From Streptomyces sp. UNOB3_S3 (GTDB lineage: Bacteria; Actinomycetota; Actinomycetes; Streptomycetales; Streptomycetaceae), in NCBI RefSeq assembly GCF_020740895.1, contig NZ_JAILXP010000013.1:1-40631 (forward strand): a stretch of DNA of 40,631 nucleotides, written 5' to 3'. Positions 7,466-14,901 of the stretch are shown in pieces. The notes beneath the pieces were generated by a model, which made no database searches, was not told the origin of the DNA, and saw only the letters and a list, made by a program, of their open reading frames with translations. A program made the position numbers and the translations under genes. The first letter of the stretch is position 1; every line of letters starts with the position of its first letter.

Positions 7466-8710
7466 TCAGGCGGGAACGCTCTGCGCGTGCACCACGGCCG
7501 GTGGCTGACCCGCACCGTCGAGAAGAGCGTCGACCGCGGCGGGAGTGATCCGGGCATAGACGTCCTGGACCCGCACCAGCCAACGCCCCTCGCCGATACT
7601 GTCGCTGTACGGTTTGGGCGGCAGGGCAGGAGCAGGCCGCTCCGAGCGGCGCCCCTCCCGGGCTGAGTGCAGTGCGGCAGCGATCCAGTACGCCTCAGCC
7701 GCAGCCTCCTGGTCCGGATGTTCGACCGTGACCTGCTCGATGACCGGCCAGAGCTCCGGGACTACGTGATGACGGAGCTGCTCAGCCGCGTCACCGATCG
7801 CCTGGATCGTGCGATCCAGACGGATGTCCAGGGCAGGCACGTGGCGTACCGCCTCCCGCAGCCGCGATGCGGGAGGCTGGAAGGACAAGCCGGGAAACTG
7901 ATGGGCGAGGTCCTGACTCAGCGGGTGCAGGTTCCAGAGCATCCGACGGGTCTTCCAGCGCTCGAGCGCCACCCCGGTGGTCGGCAGGCTGGCCCCGCAC
8001 ATGAACAGAAGCGCACCCAACGAATTGAGCAAATTGCTGAGGGAGACCACGAAATGGGTGCTTCCGGGCGAGGGAGGGAAGATCATGGCTCCCCACATGA
8101 AGGACACCCGGATCACCGAGTACGCGGCGAAAAGCCAACAGGCCGCAGCACCCAGGGCCAGGCTGATGCGCAGTACTGCCGAGTCGGCGCGCCGGCTGAC
8201 GTGCCCCCACTGATAGCCGCAGGTCGCGCCCGCTGAGCCCAGGTACAGGTAGAAGCACGTGGCGAACAAACAGGCGCCCCATTCTCCGGCGTGGCTGGCC
8301 GTCAAGTCCCTGCTCGGAACGGACCGGTCCACCGCGACGAAGAACAGGAACAGCATCAGAGGAATGACCGCGAGGGTGGCGCGCCGGGACACGCGTGCGA
8401 CCCGGCGGCAGATCTCGATATGGCGCGGCGGGGCGTCCTGGCTGACGCCGTAGCTGGTCACCGCGTAGCTGAGCAGAGCTAGTGAGGCAGCCATGGCGGC
8501 GAAGTCCTTGGTCAGACCGCTCAGGTCCGTGACGCCGAGGCTGTCGATGCCGTGCTCGACCGGCGGAAACCGCGACCAGAGCGCTACGGAAAAGCCTGCT
8601 GCGCAGCCCCAGAGGGCGCGCCGCAGGGGATCGCCGTAGCGGATGGCGGGCAGGCGCCACAGCGCGACCGCACTCATCGCGAGGCAGACGAACAGGAGGA
8701 AGAAGCTCAA
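7466..8710 (-). CDS. MAB_1171c-family putative membrane transporter
   Basis: The hydrophobic part begins at LSFFLLFVCLAMSAVALW, and I place the start at TTG 8710 with an AGGA site that overlaps the upstream stop; this gives 414 residues, near the family's usual length. About seven membrane segments occupy residues 1-235, including AVIPLMLFLFFVAV, ISLALGAAACWLFAAYSVI and LLNSLGALLFMCGASL. The rest is a soluble domain (DLAHQFPGLSF, AYWIAAALHSAREG) typical of MAB_1171c proteins. It directly follows an ImmA/IrrE-like peptidase gene, the usual partner of this family. The transported substrate, if any, is unknown. Confidence 0.8.
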   Translation of the reverse strand: MSFFLLFVCLAMSAVALWRLPAIRYGDPLRRALWGCAAGFSVALWSRFPPVEHGIDSLGVTDLSGLTKDFAAMAASLALLSYAVTSYGVSQDAPPRHIEICRRVARVSRRATLAVIPLMLFLFFVAVDRSVPSRDLTASHAGEWGACLFATCFYLYLGSAGATCGYQWGHVSRRADSAVLRISLALGAAACWLFAAYSVIRVSFMWGAMIFPPSPGSTHFVVSLSNLLNSLGALLFMCGASLPTTGVALERWKTRRMLWNLHPLSQDLAHQFPGLSFQPPASRLREAVRHVPALDIRLDRTIQAIGDAAEQLRHHVVPELWPVIEQVTVEHPDQEAAAEAYWIAAALHSAREGRRSERPAPALPPKPYSDSIGEGRWLVRVQDVYARITPAAVDALLDGAGQPPAVVHAQSVPA

Positions 8711-8721
8711 GTGGGCGGTCC

Positions 8722-9285
8722 TTACAGCCGTCGACCCCGGTGTGGCGGGGCGAGGGGGTGAGTCAAAGTGGCCTCCATAACGCTGAGCAGGTCCTGTCCG
8801 AAGGCGGATTGCCTGCGTATCTGCTGCCGGATGAAGGAAGCCGACAGCTCGGCTTCCCGCTCTTCGGCGGTGCCGAAGTGCGCGCGGGCATTCACGACGG
8901 CCGTCGGGCCCACGAGTTCGGCAAGAAGCGGCTGGAGAGCTTCGGACAATTCCTCGGCTATCTCCACATCGGTGCCGTGGTCCAGCCACAGATGGGCCAG
9001 TTCGTGGAAAATGATATTGGTGGTTTGGTTGGGCGTGGGACGAGGCCGGTAGGCGATGATATGAGTCTGATCGAAACTGAGGCGCAGGCCGCACGCTGAG
9101 CGCAGATCAGTCACCGGTGCGGTGACGGGGGCCAGGTGAATGATGCAGCCTCGGGCGCCCTCGATGTTATTGATCAACGTCTCGAGCTTGTACGGGTGGG
9201 GCAGAGGAAAGTCTTGCAGCCGTTGCACGCAGTGTCTGCTCAACTTACGCATCTCGCCGCTCTTGAACACCCGGCGAATTGCCAT
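8722..9285 (-). CDS. ImmA/IrrE-family metallopeptidase-like protein
   Basis: A 187-residue protein from ATG 9285; a second plausible start is ATG 9252 (MRKLSRHC), which matches where relatives usually begin. The zinc-protease motif HELAHLWLDH is at residues 94-103. Members cleave or bind XRE-type repressors in mobile elements, or pair with MAB_1171c membrane proteins in streptomycetes. The stop is 11 bp before the TTG start of the MAB_1171c gene, so they form one transcription unit. The sequence upstream of residue 1 in this frame is Gly/Arg-rich and not family-like, which is why I did not extend it. Confidence 0.8.
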   Translation of the reverse strand: MAIRRVFKSGEMRKLSRHCVQRLQDFPLPHPYKLETLINNIEGARGCIIHLAPVTAPVTDLRSACGLRLSFDQTHIIAYRPRPTPNQTTNIIFHELAHLWLDHGTDVEIAEELSEALQPLLAELVGPTAVVNARAHFGTAEEREAELSASFIRQQIRRQSAFGQDLLSVMEATLTHPLAPPHRGRRL

Positions 9286-9846
9286 TCCCGCAGCCTGCCT
9301 CTCTCGCGGCTCGCTCCTGTCCTGCTGTCCTGGTCCCCCTCCGCTCCTGCTGCGCCCCGGTGCCCCAACCTGCCTTCCCCCTGGTGACCGGCAGCAGAGC
9401 AACCCCGCTGGCGCTTGGTAAACCTTCATGATCAACCCGAACGGCGGAAGTGGAACAGCCATAGGCAAGATCGGAATCTCGTCCTCCGGTTAGCTTATTT
9501 CAGTTTCCTTCGGGCTCTCACCCCCCGGGGGCGTCCGATGGGCTGCCTAGCCGCGGGCTTCGTAGCGTCAGGCGAGTCCGTCCTGCCCTGGTGAGAGGAA
9601 GCTCACTAAAGTCCTTTGAATTGATCTTGAGGGGTGATGGAGTCTTTAAGATCAACACGGATCTGGCCTCGGGATTTGGGTTCCAGATTCCTGGTCTCCG
9701 CTCAGCTGTGTCATTCGAGTGGCGGCTGAGTTGAAGATCCTTACTGGTGTGCGATGCGCAGAAAAGGGGTGCAATTGGACTCTGATCATGGAAGGAGTGG
9801 CGCCTTCATCGCATGTCTGCTTGCGCATGCCATGTAATCTCGCGCC
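9286..9846. other. Intergenic region with inverted repeat TTGATCTT/AAGATCAA
   Basis: About 560 bp between divergent genes, with lower GC content around 9490-9850 than the surroundings. An 8-bp perfect inverted repeat, TTGATCTT at 9621-9628 and AAGATCAA at 9648-9655 with a 19-nt spacer, is the most notable signal and could be an operator or a weak hairpin. No gene with family features was seen. Confidence 0.45.
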
Positions 9847-10500
9847 ATGCGATTCTCGGCAAATGCCATCCTTTTCGACAGCGACGAAACACTGGTTTCC
9901 TCCCAGCGGTCGGTTTTGCGCGTGTGGAGGCAGTGGGCCGAGTCGTATGGAATGACCCTCGAAGAAGCGATGAGCCGAGTCGAAGTGCACGGCCGGCCAG
10001 CTGCCGCGATCATCGCGGACCTCCTGCCTGAGGAACAGGTGAAGGGCGGCGTGCAGCGGCTGGTGGATGCAGAGGTGGCTGACGCGGCTGCTGGCGGCGT
10101 GGAGGCTGTTGGCGGTGCCGTCAACTTGCTGGTCTCGCTGCCTCAGGACCGCTGGGCTGTGGTGACGTCCAGCAGTCGGCGGGTGGTCGAAGCGCGCCTA
10201 GCCCCGGTCGGTATCCGGCCGAAGTTCTTGGTCACTTCCGACGACGTCACCCACCACAAGCCCCACCCCGAGCCGTTTCTCCTGGCGGCCGAGCGGCTAG
10301 GCGTTAACCCGGCCGACTGTGTCGTCGTCGAGGACTCACCCGCCGGGCTGGCTTCCGCGCGGGCGGCTGGCATGGCCACCATCGCTCTAACGACGACGCA
10401 CAAGGCGCACCAACTCGAGGCAGACGCCACGGTTCCTGATTTCACCGGTGTGTCCGTCCAGGTCACCGAGACCGGCGCTCTGGAGATCACTGTCGGCTGA
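9847..10500 (+). CDS. HAD-superfamily hydrolase (beta-phosphoglucomutase-like)
   Basis: 217 residues with all four HAD motifs: DSDET (residues 11-15) for the nucleophile and acid Asp, VVTSSS for motif II, the Lys in HHKPHPEPF for motif III, and VVEDSPAGL for motif IV. This resembles the small sugar-phosphate phosphatase/mutase group of HAD-IA proteins. The ATG 9847 has no strong Shine-Dalgarno sequence. It stands alone on the plus strand between two minus-strand units. Substrate is not predictable. Confidence 0.88.
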   Translation: MRFSANAILFDSDETLVSSQRSVLRVWRQWAESYGMTLEEAMSRVEVHGRPAAAIIADLLPEEQVKGGVQRLVDAEVADAAAGGVEAVGGAVNLLVSLPQDRWAVVTSSSRRVVEARLAPVGIRPKFLVTSDDVTHHKPHPEPFLLAAERLGVNPADCVVVEDSPAGLASARAAGMATIALTTTHKAHQLEADATVPDFTGVSVQVTETGALEITVG

Positions 10501-10945
10501 CCAGCCGTGGAGGGGGTCGGATCCAGCACACCCGTGTCGTCGCATAGCCGGGCCCGCAGGCTGTGCAGGCAGGCTTCTGTCACGTCGCTGTCCGGATCTG
10601 ATTCACCGGAGCGCGGCGTGAAGTGGACCCCGACGCTGTAGCGGGGATGGATGCCTGCGCGCCGACCCCAAAGAAGAGCACTTCCTCGAAATTCTTGATC
10701 ACCACGGAGTAGGAGACTCAGGCGAAACGATCTTTCGTTCCCGCCGCCGACCTGCGCTTTCACGGAATCGGAATCGCGGTCAGAACCATTTCTGAAGATC
10801 CTTATCACCGGTCCATCGTCACAGCGAGTCGCCTGTCTGCCGTGGCTGGCGGGTAGCGGTACGGCGTGCGGCCAGGAGGCAACCTGTCTGACCGCCGCCG
10901 ACTCCTGCGTGGGTCCACCCGGGACGCTGGTTCACGCGTGGGTGA
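10501..10945. other. Non-coding stretch with a possible gene remnant on the minus strand
   Basis: No intact gene. A minus-strand frame from about 10808 to 10505 reads as plausible protein (FRGSALLWGRRAGIHPRYS, SDVTEACLHSLRARLCDD) but continues antisense through the HAD gene, so it may be the fragment of a truncated gene. I could not name the family. The last ~60 bp hold GC-rich partial inverted repeats past the HIT stop. Confidence 0.3.
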
Positions 10946-11263
10946 TCATCCTCGGACCACCACGTGGACGTGGAGGTGCTTCGACTCCTGATAGTCGCCG
11001 AGGTTCGTGATCACCTGGGCGGCGCCGTGCTTCTCCAACACGTCGGTCGCCACCTGACGAACGATCTTCATGACCGCAGCGAGCAGTTCCTCGCCGCCCT
11101 CTCCGAGATCCACGAGCGACGGTGTGTGCTGCTTGGGTACCACCACAATGTGCACCGGATAGGACGGCCGGGTGTGCTCGAAGGCGAGTATCTTGTCGGT
11201 CTCGGCGACCACGGTGACCGGCGTGCGGCCGCTCAGGGCCTCGTCGCAGTAGAAGTCGCTCAT
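10946..11263 (-). CDS. HIT-family nucleotide hydrolase/transferase
   Basis: A 105-residue HIT protein. The active-site histidine triad is HLHVHVV close to the C-terminus, and the N-terminal fold segments (DKILAFEHTRPSYPVHIVVV) match the family. HIT enzymes act on nucleotidyl-phosphate or nucleotidyl-amide bonds. The start ATG 11263 overlaps the NUDIX stop by 4 bp, so it is coupled to it. It is the last gene of the operon that continues upstream at 26557-31714, from which it is now separated by the 14.55-kb insertion. Confidence 0.88.
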   Translation of the reverse strand: MSDFYCDEALSGRTPVTVVAETDKILAFEHTRPSYPVHIVVVPKQHTPSLVDLGEGGEELLAAVMKIVRQVATDVLEKHGAAQVITNLGDYQESKHLHVHVVVRG

Positions 11264-11682
11264 TCCAGGCTCGCCTCTCGCCGGTCGATCGCCGTCCGCG
11301 CGTACGACGCCATGACCAGCCGCTTTGTCGTGTCGGCGTCGAACCAGTGCAGCATGATCCCTTCGGTGAGCGGCAGCGCGTGCGCGTCCCCGTCCCACTG
11401 ACCGTGGAAGATCGTGATCATCCCTTTGGAACGGTCCAGATCGTGCGCAGGCAGCACCCCGAAGACCCGAAGGTCCGGAATCGCCAGCTCGGCTTCCTCC
11501 AGTAGCTCCCGCCGGATCGCCTCTTCCGGGGTCTCGTCATCGCTGTCGCGGTTCCCGCCGATGAACGACCACGTTCCCGGGTCGCAGATGCCCGGGATGT
11601 TGTCGCGGAGGTGGAGGAGGTACTGGCCTCGGGCGTTGTAGATCAGTGCCGCCGTGCCCTCCGGCACGTCGTTCGTCGTCAT
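11260..11682 (-). CDS. NUDIX hydrolase
   Basis: 140 residues. The Nudix box is GNRDSDDETPEEAIRRELLE followed by EAEL: the metal-binding REL and EE residues are present, but the glycine normally next to the end is Glu, so it is a slightly divergent box. NUDIX enzymes hydrolyse nucleoside diphosphates linked to another group. The ATG at 11682 overlaps the DUF6624 stop by 4 bp, and its own stop overlaps the HIT start by 4 bp. Its transcription has probably been cut off from the original promoter by the insertion. Confidence 0.88.
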   Translation of the reverse strand: MTTNDVPEGTAALIYNARGQYLLHLRDNIPGICDPGTWSFIGGNRDSDDETPEEAIRRELLEEAELAIPDLRVFGVLPAHDLDRSKGMITIFHGQWDGDAHALPLTEGIMLHWFDADTTKRLVMASYARTAIDRREASLE

Positions 11683-12005
11683 CGTCCGGTCTCCTCGCTT
11701 GTGGCCGGCGGGTACCCGTACCTCGCCCGGATCTCGGCGTCATACTCCGCGTGCGGCCCCAGGCCCACGGTGGCACGGCGCTCGTCGAGCCGGTCTGGGT
11801 CGGCGATCGGCCGGGGCCCGTAGTAGCCCTTGTTGTTGTCGAAGTACTGCGTTCCGTACGTTTGCTCCTGCTGCTGGGCGACCTGGCAACGATCGGTCAG
11901 GTAGGCGAAGTGCCGCGGCAGGGCCTCGCCGGCTTCCACAGCTGCTGTCAGGAGCTGGAGCGCGTGCAGCTGGAAGGGCAGGTCCTGGTCGGCGTGCTGT
12001 GCGAT
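11679..12005 (-). pseudogene. DUF6624 gene, C-terminal half (disrupted by insertion)
   Basis: The frame reads IAQHADQDLPFQ and then VEAGEALPRHFAYLTDR to a stop that overlaps the NUDIX start by 4 bp. An in-frame TGA lies immediately upstream, at the breakpoint. The ATC codon at 12005-12003 is followed by 107 further codons. It matches the C-terminal half of DUF6624 proteins; the missing N-terminal half is at 26557-26790 in the same orientation. A GTG at 11939 could start a short 86-residue product, but this is not the original start. Confidence 0.85.
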
Positions 12006-12020
12006 TCACTAGTCAAGTCC

Positions 12021-12050
12021 ACTGTCGGGATGGGGACTGTCGAATCCCGA
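12021..12050. repeat. Left-end subterminal repeats of the element
   Basis: Contains direct repeats ACTGTCG (12021-12027 and 12036-12042) and an inverted repeat TCGGGAT (12025-12031)/ATCCCGA (12044-12050). CTGTCGG here, followed by GGGGA after 3 nt, is matched in inverted orientation at the right end. These are candidate recombinase arm sites, 16 bp in from the junction. Confidence 0.5.
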
Positions 12051-12105
12051 ACCAACCGCCGGAGCCTGCCCTGTCACGCGACCGACGCGGGCCCATCGTA
12101 GTGAC

Positions 12106-12266
12106 GTGATCGATCAACTGACCGGTTGGGCCTACCAGATGGTCTTCACCAGCAACACCCAACGCACCGAGCAATCACACCCTGACTCGACTTCTATAAC
12201 ACTGGCCGCCGACACACCGCACTCGGCGGCCAGCCACCGATCAGCCGACTGTCACCAACGTCATGA
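12106..12266 (+). pseudogene. IS481-type transposase, C-terminal remnant
   Basis: One frame reads LTGWAYQMVFTSNTQRTE, and after a frameshift another reads DFYNTGRRHTALGGQPPISR to a TGA at 12264-12266. This is the conserved end of IS481-like integrase-core transposases. The N-terminus, including the DDE core, is missing, so it is a relic inside the left end of the element. Confidence 0.75.
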
Positions 12267-12295
12267 CCGAGTGCACCTGGACCAGCGCGGATAGA

Positions 12296-13243
12296 TCAGC
12301 GCCCGCTGTGAGCGTCCGCGTTCTGTTCCGTCCGTGCCATGCCGGCCGGCTCTGCGTCCTGGGCGTGATGGGGGTCGCCGGGAGCGAGGGCACGGGCGAA
12401 GGCAATCATGGAAGCATGGCGCTGTCCGGGATCGAGGTGCAGAGCGGTGCTCAGAGCCCGCTGAAGGCCCGGCCACTGGAGCGGGAGCCATCCGGGGAGC
12501 GGTGCCGGGACGGTGCCGGTGATCGCTTCCAGCATGTCCGGCTCCGTTTTCTGAGGGGGGACCGCGTAGGTGCCGGAGAGCATGAGGTAGAGCACGGCCG
12601 CGACGGAGTACTGGTCGGATGCGGGCGTGGCAGTGGGCAGCGATACCTGCTCGCGCAGGGCGAGGGCGATTTCGGGCGCCGTGTAAATGGTGATCTGGCT
12701 GCAGTAGCCCATGGGGGCGTCGTCGATGCGTGCGGCACTTTCGAAATCGATGATCGTGACGTGGTGTTCGCTCCCGACCAGGATGTTGCCGGGGTGAACA
12801 TCCCCGTGAGCGACTCCGCGGGAGTGGAGCCTGGCATACCCATGACACAGGGCCAGCGCGAGGGACTGGGCGAAGGCCAAGGACCCGGCTGAGGGCCGTT
12901 GCATCAGAAGTCTGGAGCCCTCCAGGAGCAGACCGAGTGTCGGGCCTGGGCGGTGTTCCGTGATCAGGTACCGCCACCCCGACCGTGTCCCGGATTCGAT
13001 GAGCAGCGGCGTACCGTCCTGTTCGTTGAGGAATCGGAGGATGGCTTCCTCATTGTCCATGGCGGCATGAGCTGCCCGTGGCGCATGAGGGCACAAGGCT
13101 TTGACCATGGCCCGATGCCCTTGCTCGGATACTGCCTCCTGGGTAAGTGCTGTGCCCTGCCGCGGGATGGCGTGGGTGACGGTATAGCCGGCCCAGTTGT
13201 TCTCCGGCTCGTCAGGACAGGTGTGCGGTACCGGCATGCTCAT
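12296..13243 (-). CDS. Protein kinase-like protein
   Basis: 315 residues from ATG 13243; an ATG two codons later is an alternative. The kinase fold is visible: a VK lysine in HRAMVKALCP, a helix-C-like MDNEEAIL, the catalytic loop HGDVHPGN, an activation-loop DFE instead of DFG, and YTAPEIAL as the P+1 region. The catalytic Asp and the metal-binding Asn and Asp are retained, so activity is possible, although HRD is HGD. It lacks the membrane segment and PASTA repeats of receptor kinases and the cyclase domain of lanthipeptide synthetases. It lies inside the element, 276 bp from the small secreted protein's stop with two hairpins between. Role unknown. Confidence 0.75.
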   Translation of the reverse strand: MSMPVPHTCPDEPENNWAGYTVTHAIPRQGTALTQEAVSEQGHRAMVKALCPHAPRAAHAAMDNEEAILRFLNEQDGTPLLIESGTRSGWRYLITEHRPGPTLGLLLEGSRLLMQRPSAGSLAFAQSLALALCHGYARLHSRGVAHGDVHPGNILVGSEHHVTIIDFESAARIDDAPMGYCSQITIYTAPEIALALREQVSLPTATPASDQYSVAAVLYLMLSGTYAVPPQKTEPDMLEAITGTVPAPLPGWLPLQWPGLQRALSTALHLDPGQRHASMIAFARALAPGDPHHAQDAEPAGMARTEQNADAHSGR

Positions 13244-13327
13244 TTGTGTGTCCCGGCTCGTTGGCACGGCAGGAGAAGGGGGCAGGCGACGAGACAGTGC
13301 TGGTGAACGGATCGCCGTAGGCGGTTG

Positions 13328-13363
13328 CAAGGCGCGCCCGGCAAATTGCGGGAGCGCGCCTTG
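13328..13363. terminator. Hairpin with 10-bp arms (CAAGGCGCGC)
   Basis: Arms 13328-13337 and 13354-13363 are exact reverse complements with a 16-nt loop. It lies upstream of the kinase start and about 155 bp past the small secreted protein stop on the minus strand, a second hairpin after 13427-13495. Confidence 0.55.
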
Positions 13364-13426
13364 TCGGCCTATGACGGCCGATGCCCGATGGGACCGGAAT
13401 CGGCCGGCTCAACATGTTGGGGGTGC

Positions 13427-13495
13427 GTGCACGGAAGCCTGCTGGGTGGCAGGGGTGAGGAGCTCGCCCCTGCCACCCAGACGCGGCCCGTGCAC
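13427..13495 (-). terminator. Nested hairpin downstream of the secreted protein gene
   Basis: The inner arms 13442-13455 and 13467-13480 are a perfect 14-bp inverted repeat (CTGGGTGGCAGGGG) with an 11-nt loop. Outer arms GTGCACGG (13427-13434) and CCGTGCAC (13488-13495) extend it. It begins 23 bp past the stop of the secreted protein gene and is a strong terminator candidate. Confidence 0.8.
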
Positions 13496-13518
13496 CAGCC
13501 CGTGGGATGAGGCAGGTG

Positions 13519-13845
13519 TTACTTCAGTGCCTCGATGGGTCCACCGTTGATGACGTTCCCGAAGATGTTCCCGAAGGTGCCGACATTGCCCGCGAGCTTA
13601 CCGATCTCGGCTCCCACGGACGACAAGAACATGGGGCGCGCGGTCTGGGCAGCGGCGGGGGCCATGGACCAGGTGCCTGTCACCCTGGTGGTGTGGTGGG
13701 CACTGGCGTGCGCGGCCGTACTCGCCAGCAGCGTGGCGCCTACCGCCGTCGCGCTCACCACCAGCGCCCGCCTGGCGAATCGCTGAATGCTCCCGCCCGC
13801 GCCCACTGGGGAACCTCCGTCCGGCCTGCTCTCTTCACCACTCAT
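13519..13845 (-). CDS. Small secreted protein of unknown function
   Basis: 108 residues from ATG 13845, chosen because AAGGGG precedes it and a signal peptide follows. Residues ~21-46 (RFARRALVVSATAVGATL then LASTAAHASA) form a Sec-type signal with cleavage after AHASA. The mature part is ~65 residues, ending in a Gly/Asn/Phe-rich amphipathic stretch (LAGNVGTFGNIFGNVINGG). No cysteines or known domain were seen. It sits in the element between the kinase-like gene and the PKS; whether it is a peptide precursor, a structural exoprotein or something else is not clear. Confidence 0.65.
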   Translation of the reverse strand: MSGEESRPDGGSPVGAGGSIQRFARRALVVSATAVGATLLASTAAHASAHHTTRVTGTWSMAPAAAQTARPMFLSSVGAEIGKLAGNVGTFGNIFGNVINGGPIEALK

Positions 13846-14285
13846 TGCCCACCCCTTCTCTGGCTGTCTCGACCCGACACGATTCCCGCGACAGGCATAG
13901 GAATGAAAAACTGCCCGCCCGCTGGCCGAATGCACCCGGACACGGACCCAACTGCCAAGCGCACAGGTGCCTCTCAGGGCGCGCCAGGCCACCCGCGCGC
14001 CCTGATAACTCGCATATTCCGAAGGTTTTCGAGCATCTTGGGTCACTGCGCCACGCCACAGCCAGGACCGGCATATCGGCGTATCGCAGCGGCAGCTTCC
14101 CGTACCTCCTGATTGCCGCCGACCGCATCTGGCCGTTGGGTCCTACTCTGCGGGCCTCACCCGGGTCGCGCAGCGGCTGTAGGGCCCTGTTGCTGTGGGA
14201 GCGGATGATGAGGTAGTGGCTATGGAAGTTGGTGCGTTGGTGCACCAGCGGGGGACAGACGTGAACGGGTCTCGGAAGAGATGGT
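13846..14285. other. Intergenic stretch between secreted protein and Tn3 relic
   Basis: No gene with recognisable features. The first part presumably contains the promoter for the minus-strand secreted protein gene. Short open frames on both strands lack family matches. Confidence 0.35.
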
Positions 14286-14463
14286 GACGCCGCCGTCGCC
14301 CAGTTGCGCTTTGAGGGCCACGTGATCAAGGACGAGGACGTCGCCCGGCTGTCGCCGCTGACGGACCGGCACTTCGGCTTCCTTGGGCCGCTGCCTGTTC
14401 AACATCGCGGCGAGCGGCTCCGACCAGGGCCTGCGGCCCCTGCGCGACCCGGACGCGGTCGAT
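14286..14463 (+). pseudogene. Tn3-family transposase, C-terminal remnant
   Basis: One frame reads AVAQLRFEGHVIKDEDVARL then SPLTDRHFGFLG, and after an extra G at about 14385-14388 the next frame reads RCLFNIAASGSDQGLRPLRD. This is the end of Tn3-type TnpA proteins (the DEDVARLSPL region and final LFN-type segment). The rest of the transposase is absent. Confidence 0.75.
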
Positions 14464-14901
14464 CCTGACCAGGACACCGAACGCTGGCGGAAGAGGCCTT
14501 TGTCTTGGTGTCCGGGTGTCCTCACGGGGCCTTGTTGCGTTCCTTCGTTGTCGCTGGTCACCGGCGCGGAGAGGGCTGTCGAGGACGGACGTGCCTATTG
14601 AGGCTGCCCGGCGGTGAGCGCCAGCATCACGATGAGCGGGTTGAGTGGCCCGGTGTATGGATCGGCTTCCCGTACGGCTCTTTCGTAGGTGGTCTCGTCC
14701 TCGCTGGGCCCAGAGAAAGAGCTCCGCCGAGGGGTGCTCTGTCAAGCCGATGGGCGGCCTTTCGTTCGGCCGGGTGGTGTGAGCTTGGCCGTGACGGTCG
14801 GGTGGGCATGGTCTGCCTGAGGGGGCGGCTGTGGTGCCTGGATCGCCGGCCGGATGCCCGGCGGTGCCGAGTGCGGTGCAGGCTGTGATGGGAGAGTTGG
14901 C
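14464..14901. other. Upstream region of the polyketide synthase
   Basis: No supported gene in ~440 bp. It must hold the PKS leader and probably its promoter. The immediate upstream GGGAG (14890-14894) is the ribosome binding site for ATG 14902. Confidence 0.4.

Noticed and set aside
10143..10808. 221-codon minus-strand gene overlapping the HAD gene
   Set aside because: Its second half is antisense to a well-supported HAD gene; only the first ~100 codons could be a remnant, and no family was recognised.
12021..12060. tRNA T-arm-like sequence at the left junction
   Set aside because: GTCGAATCCCGAACC resembles a T-arm, but no acceptor stem or anticodon arm could be placed around it; the insertion is in a protein gene.
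12296..13845. Class III lanthipeptide system (kinase plus peptide)
   Set aside because: The kinase-like protein has no lyase or cyclase domain, and the peptide has a Sec signal and no Cys, so lanthipeptide formation is not supported.
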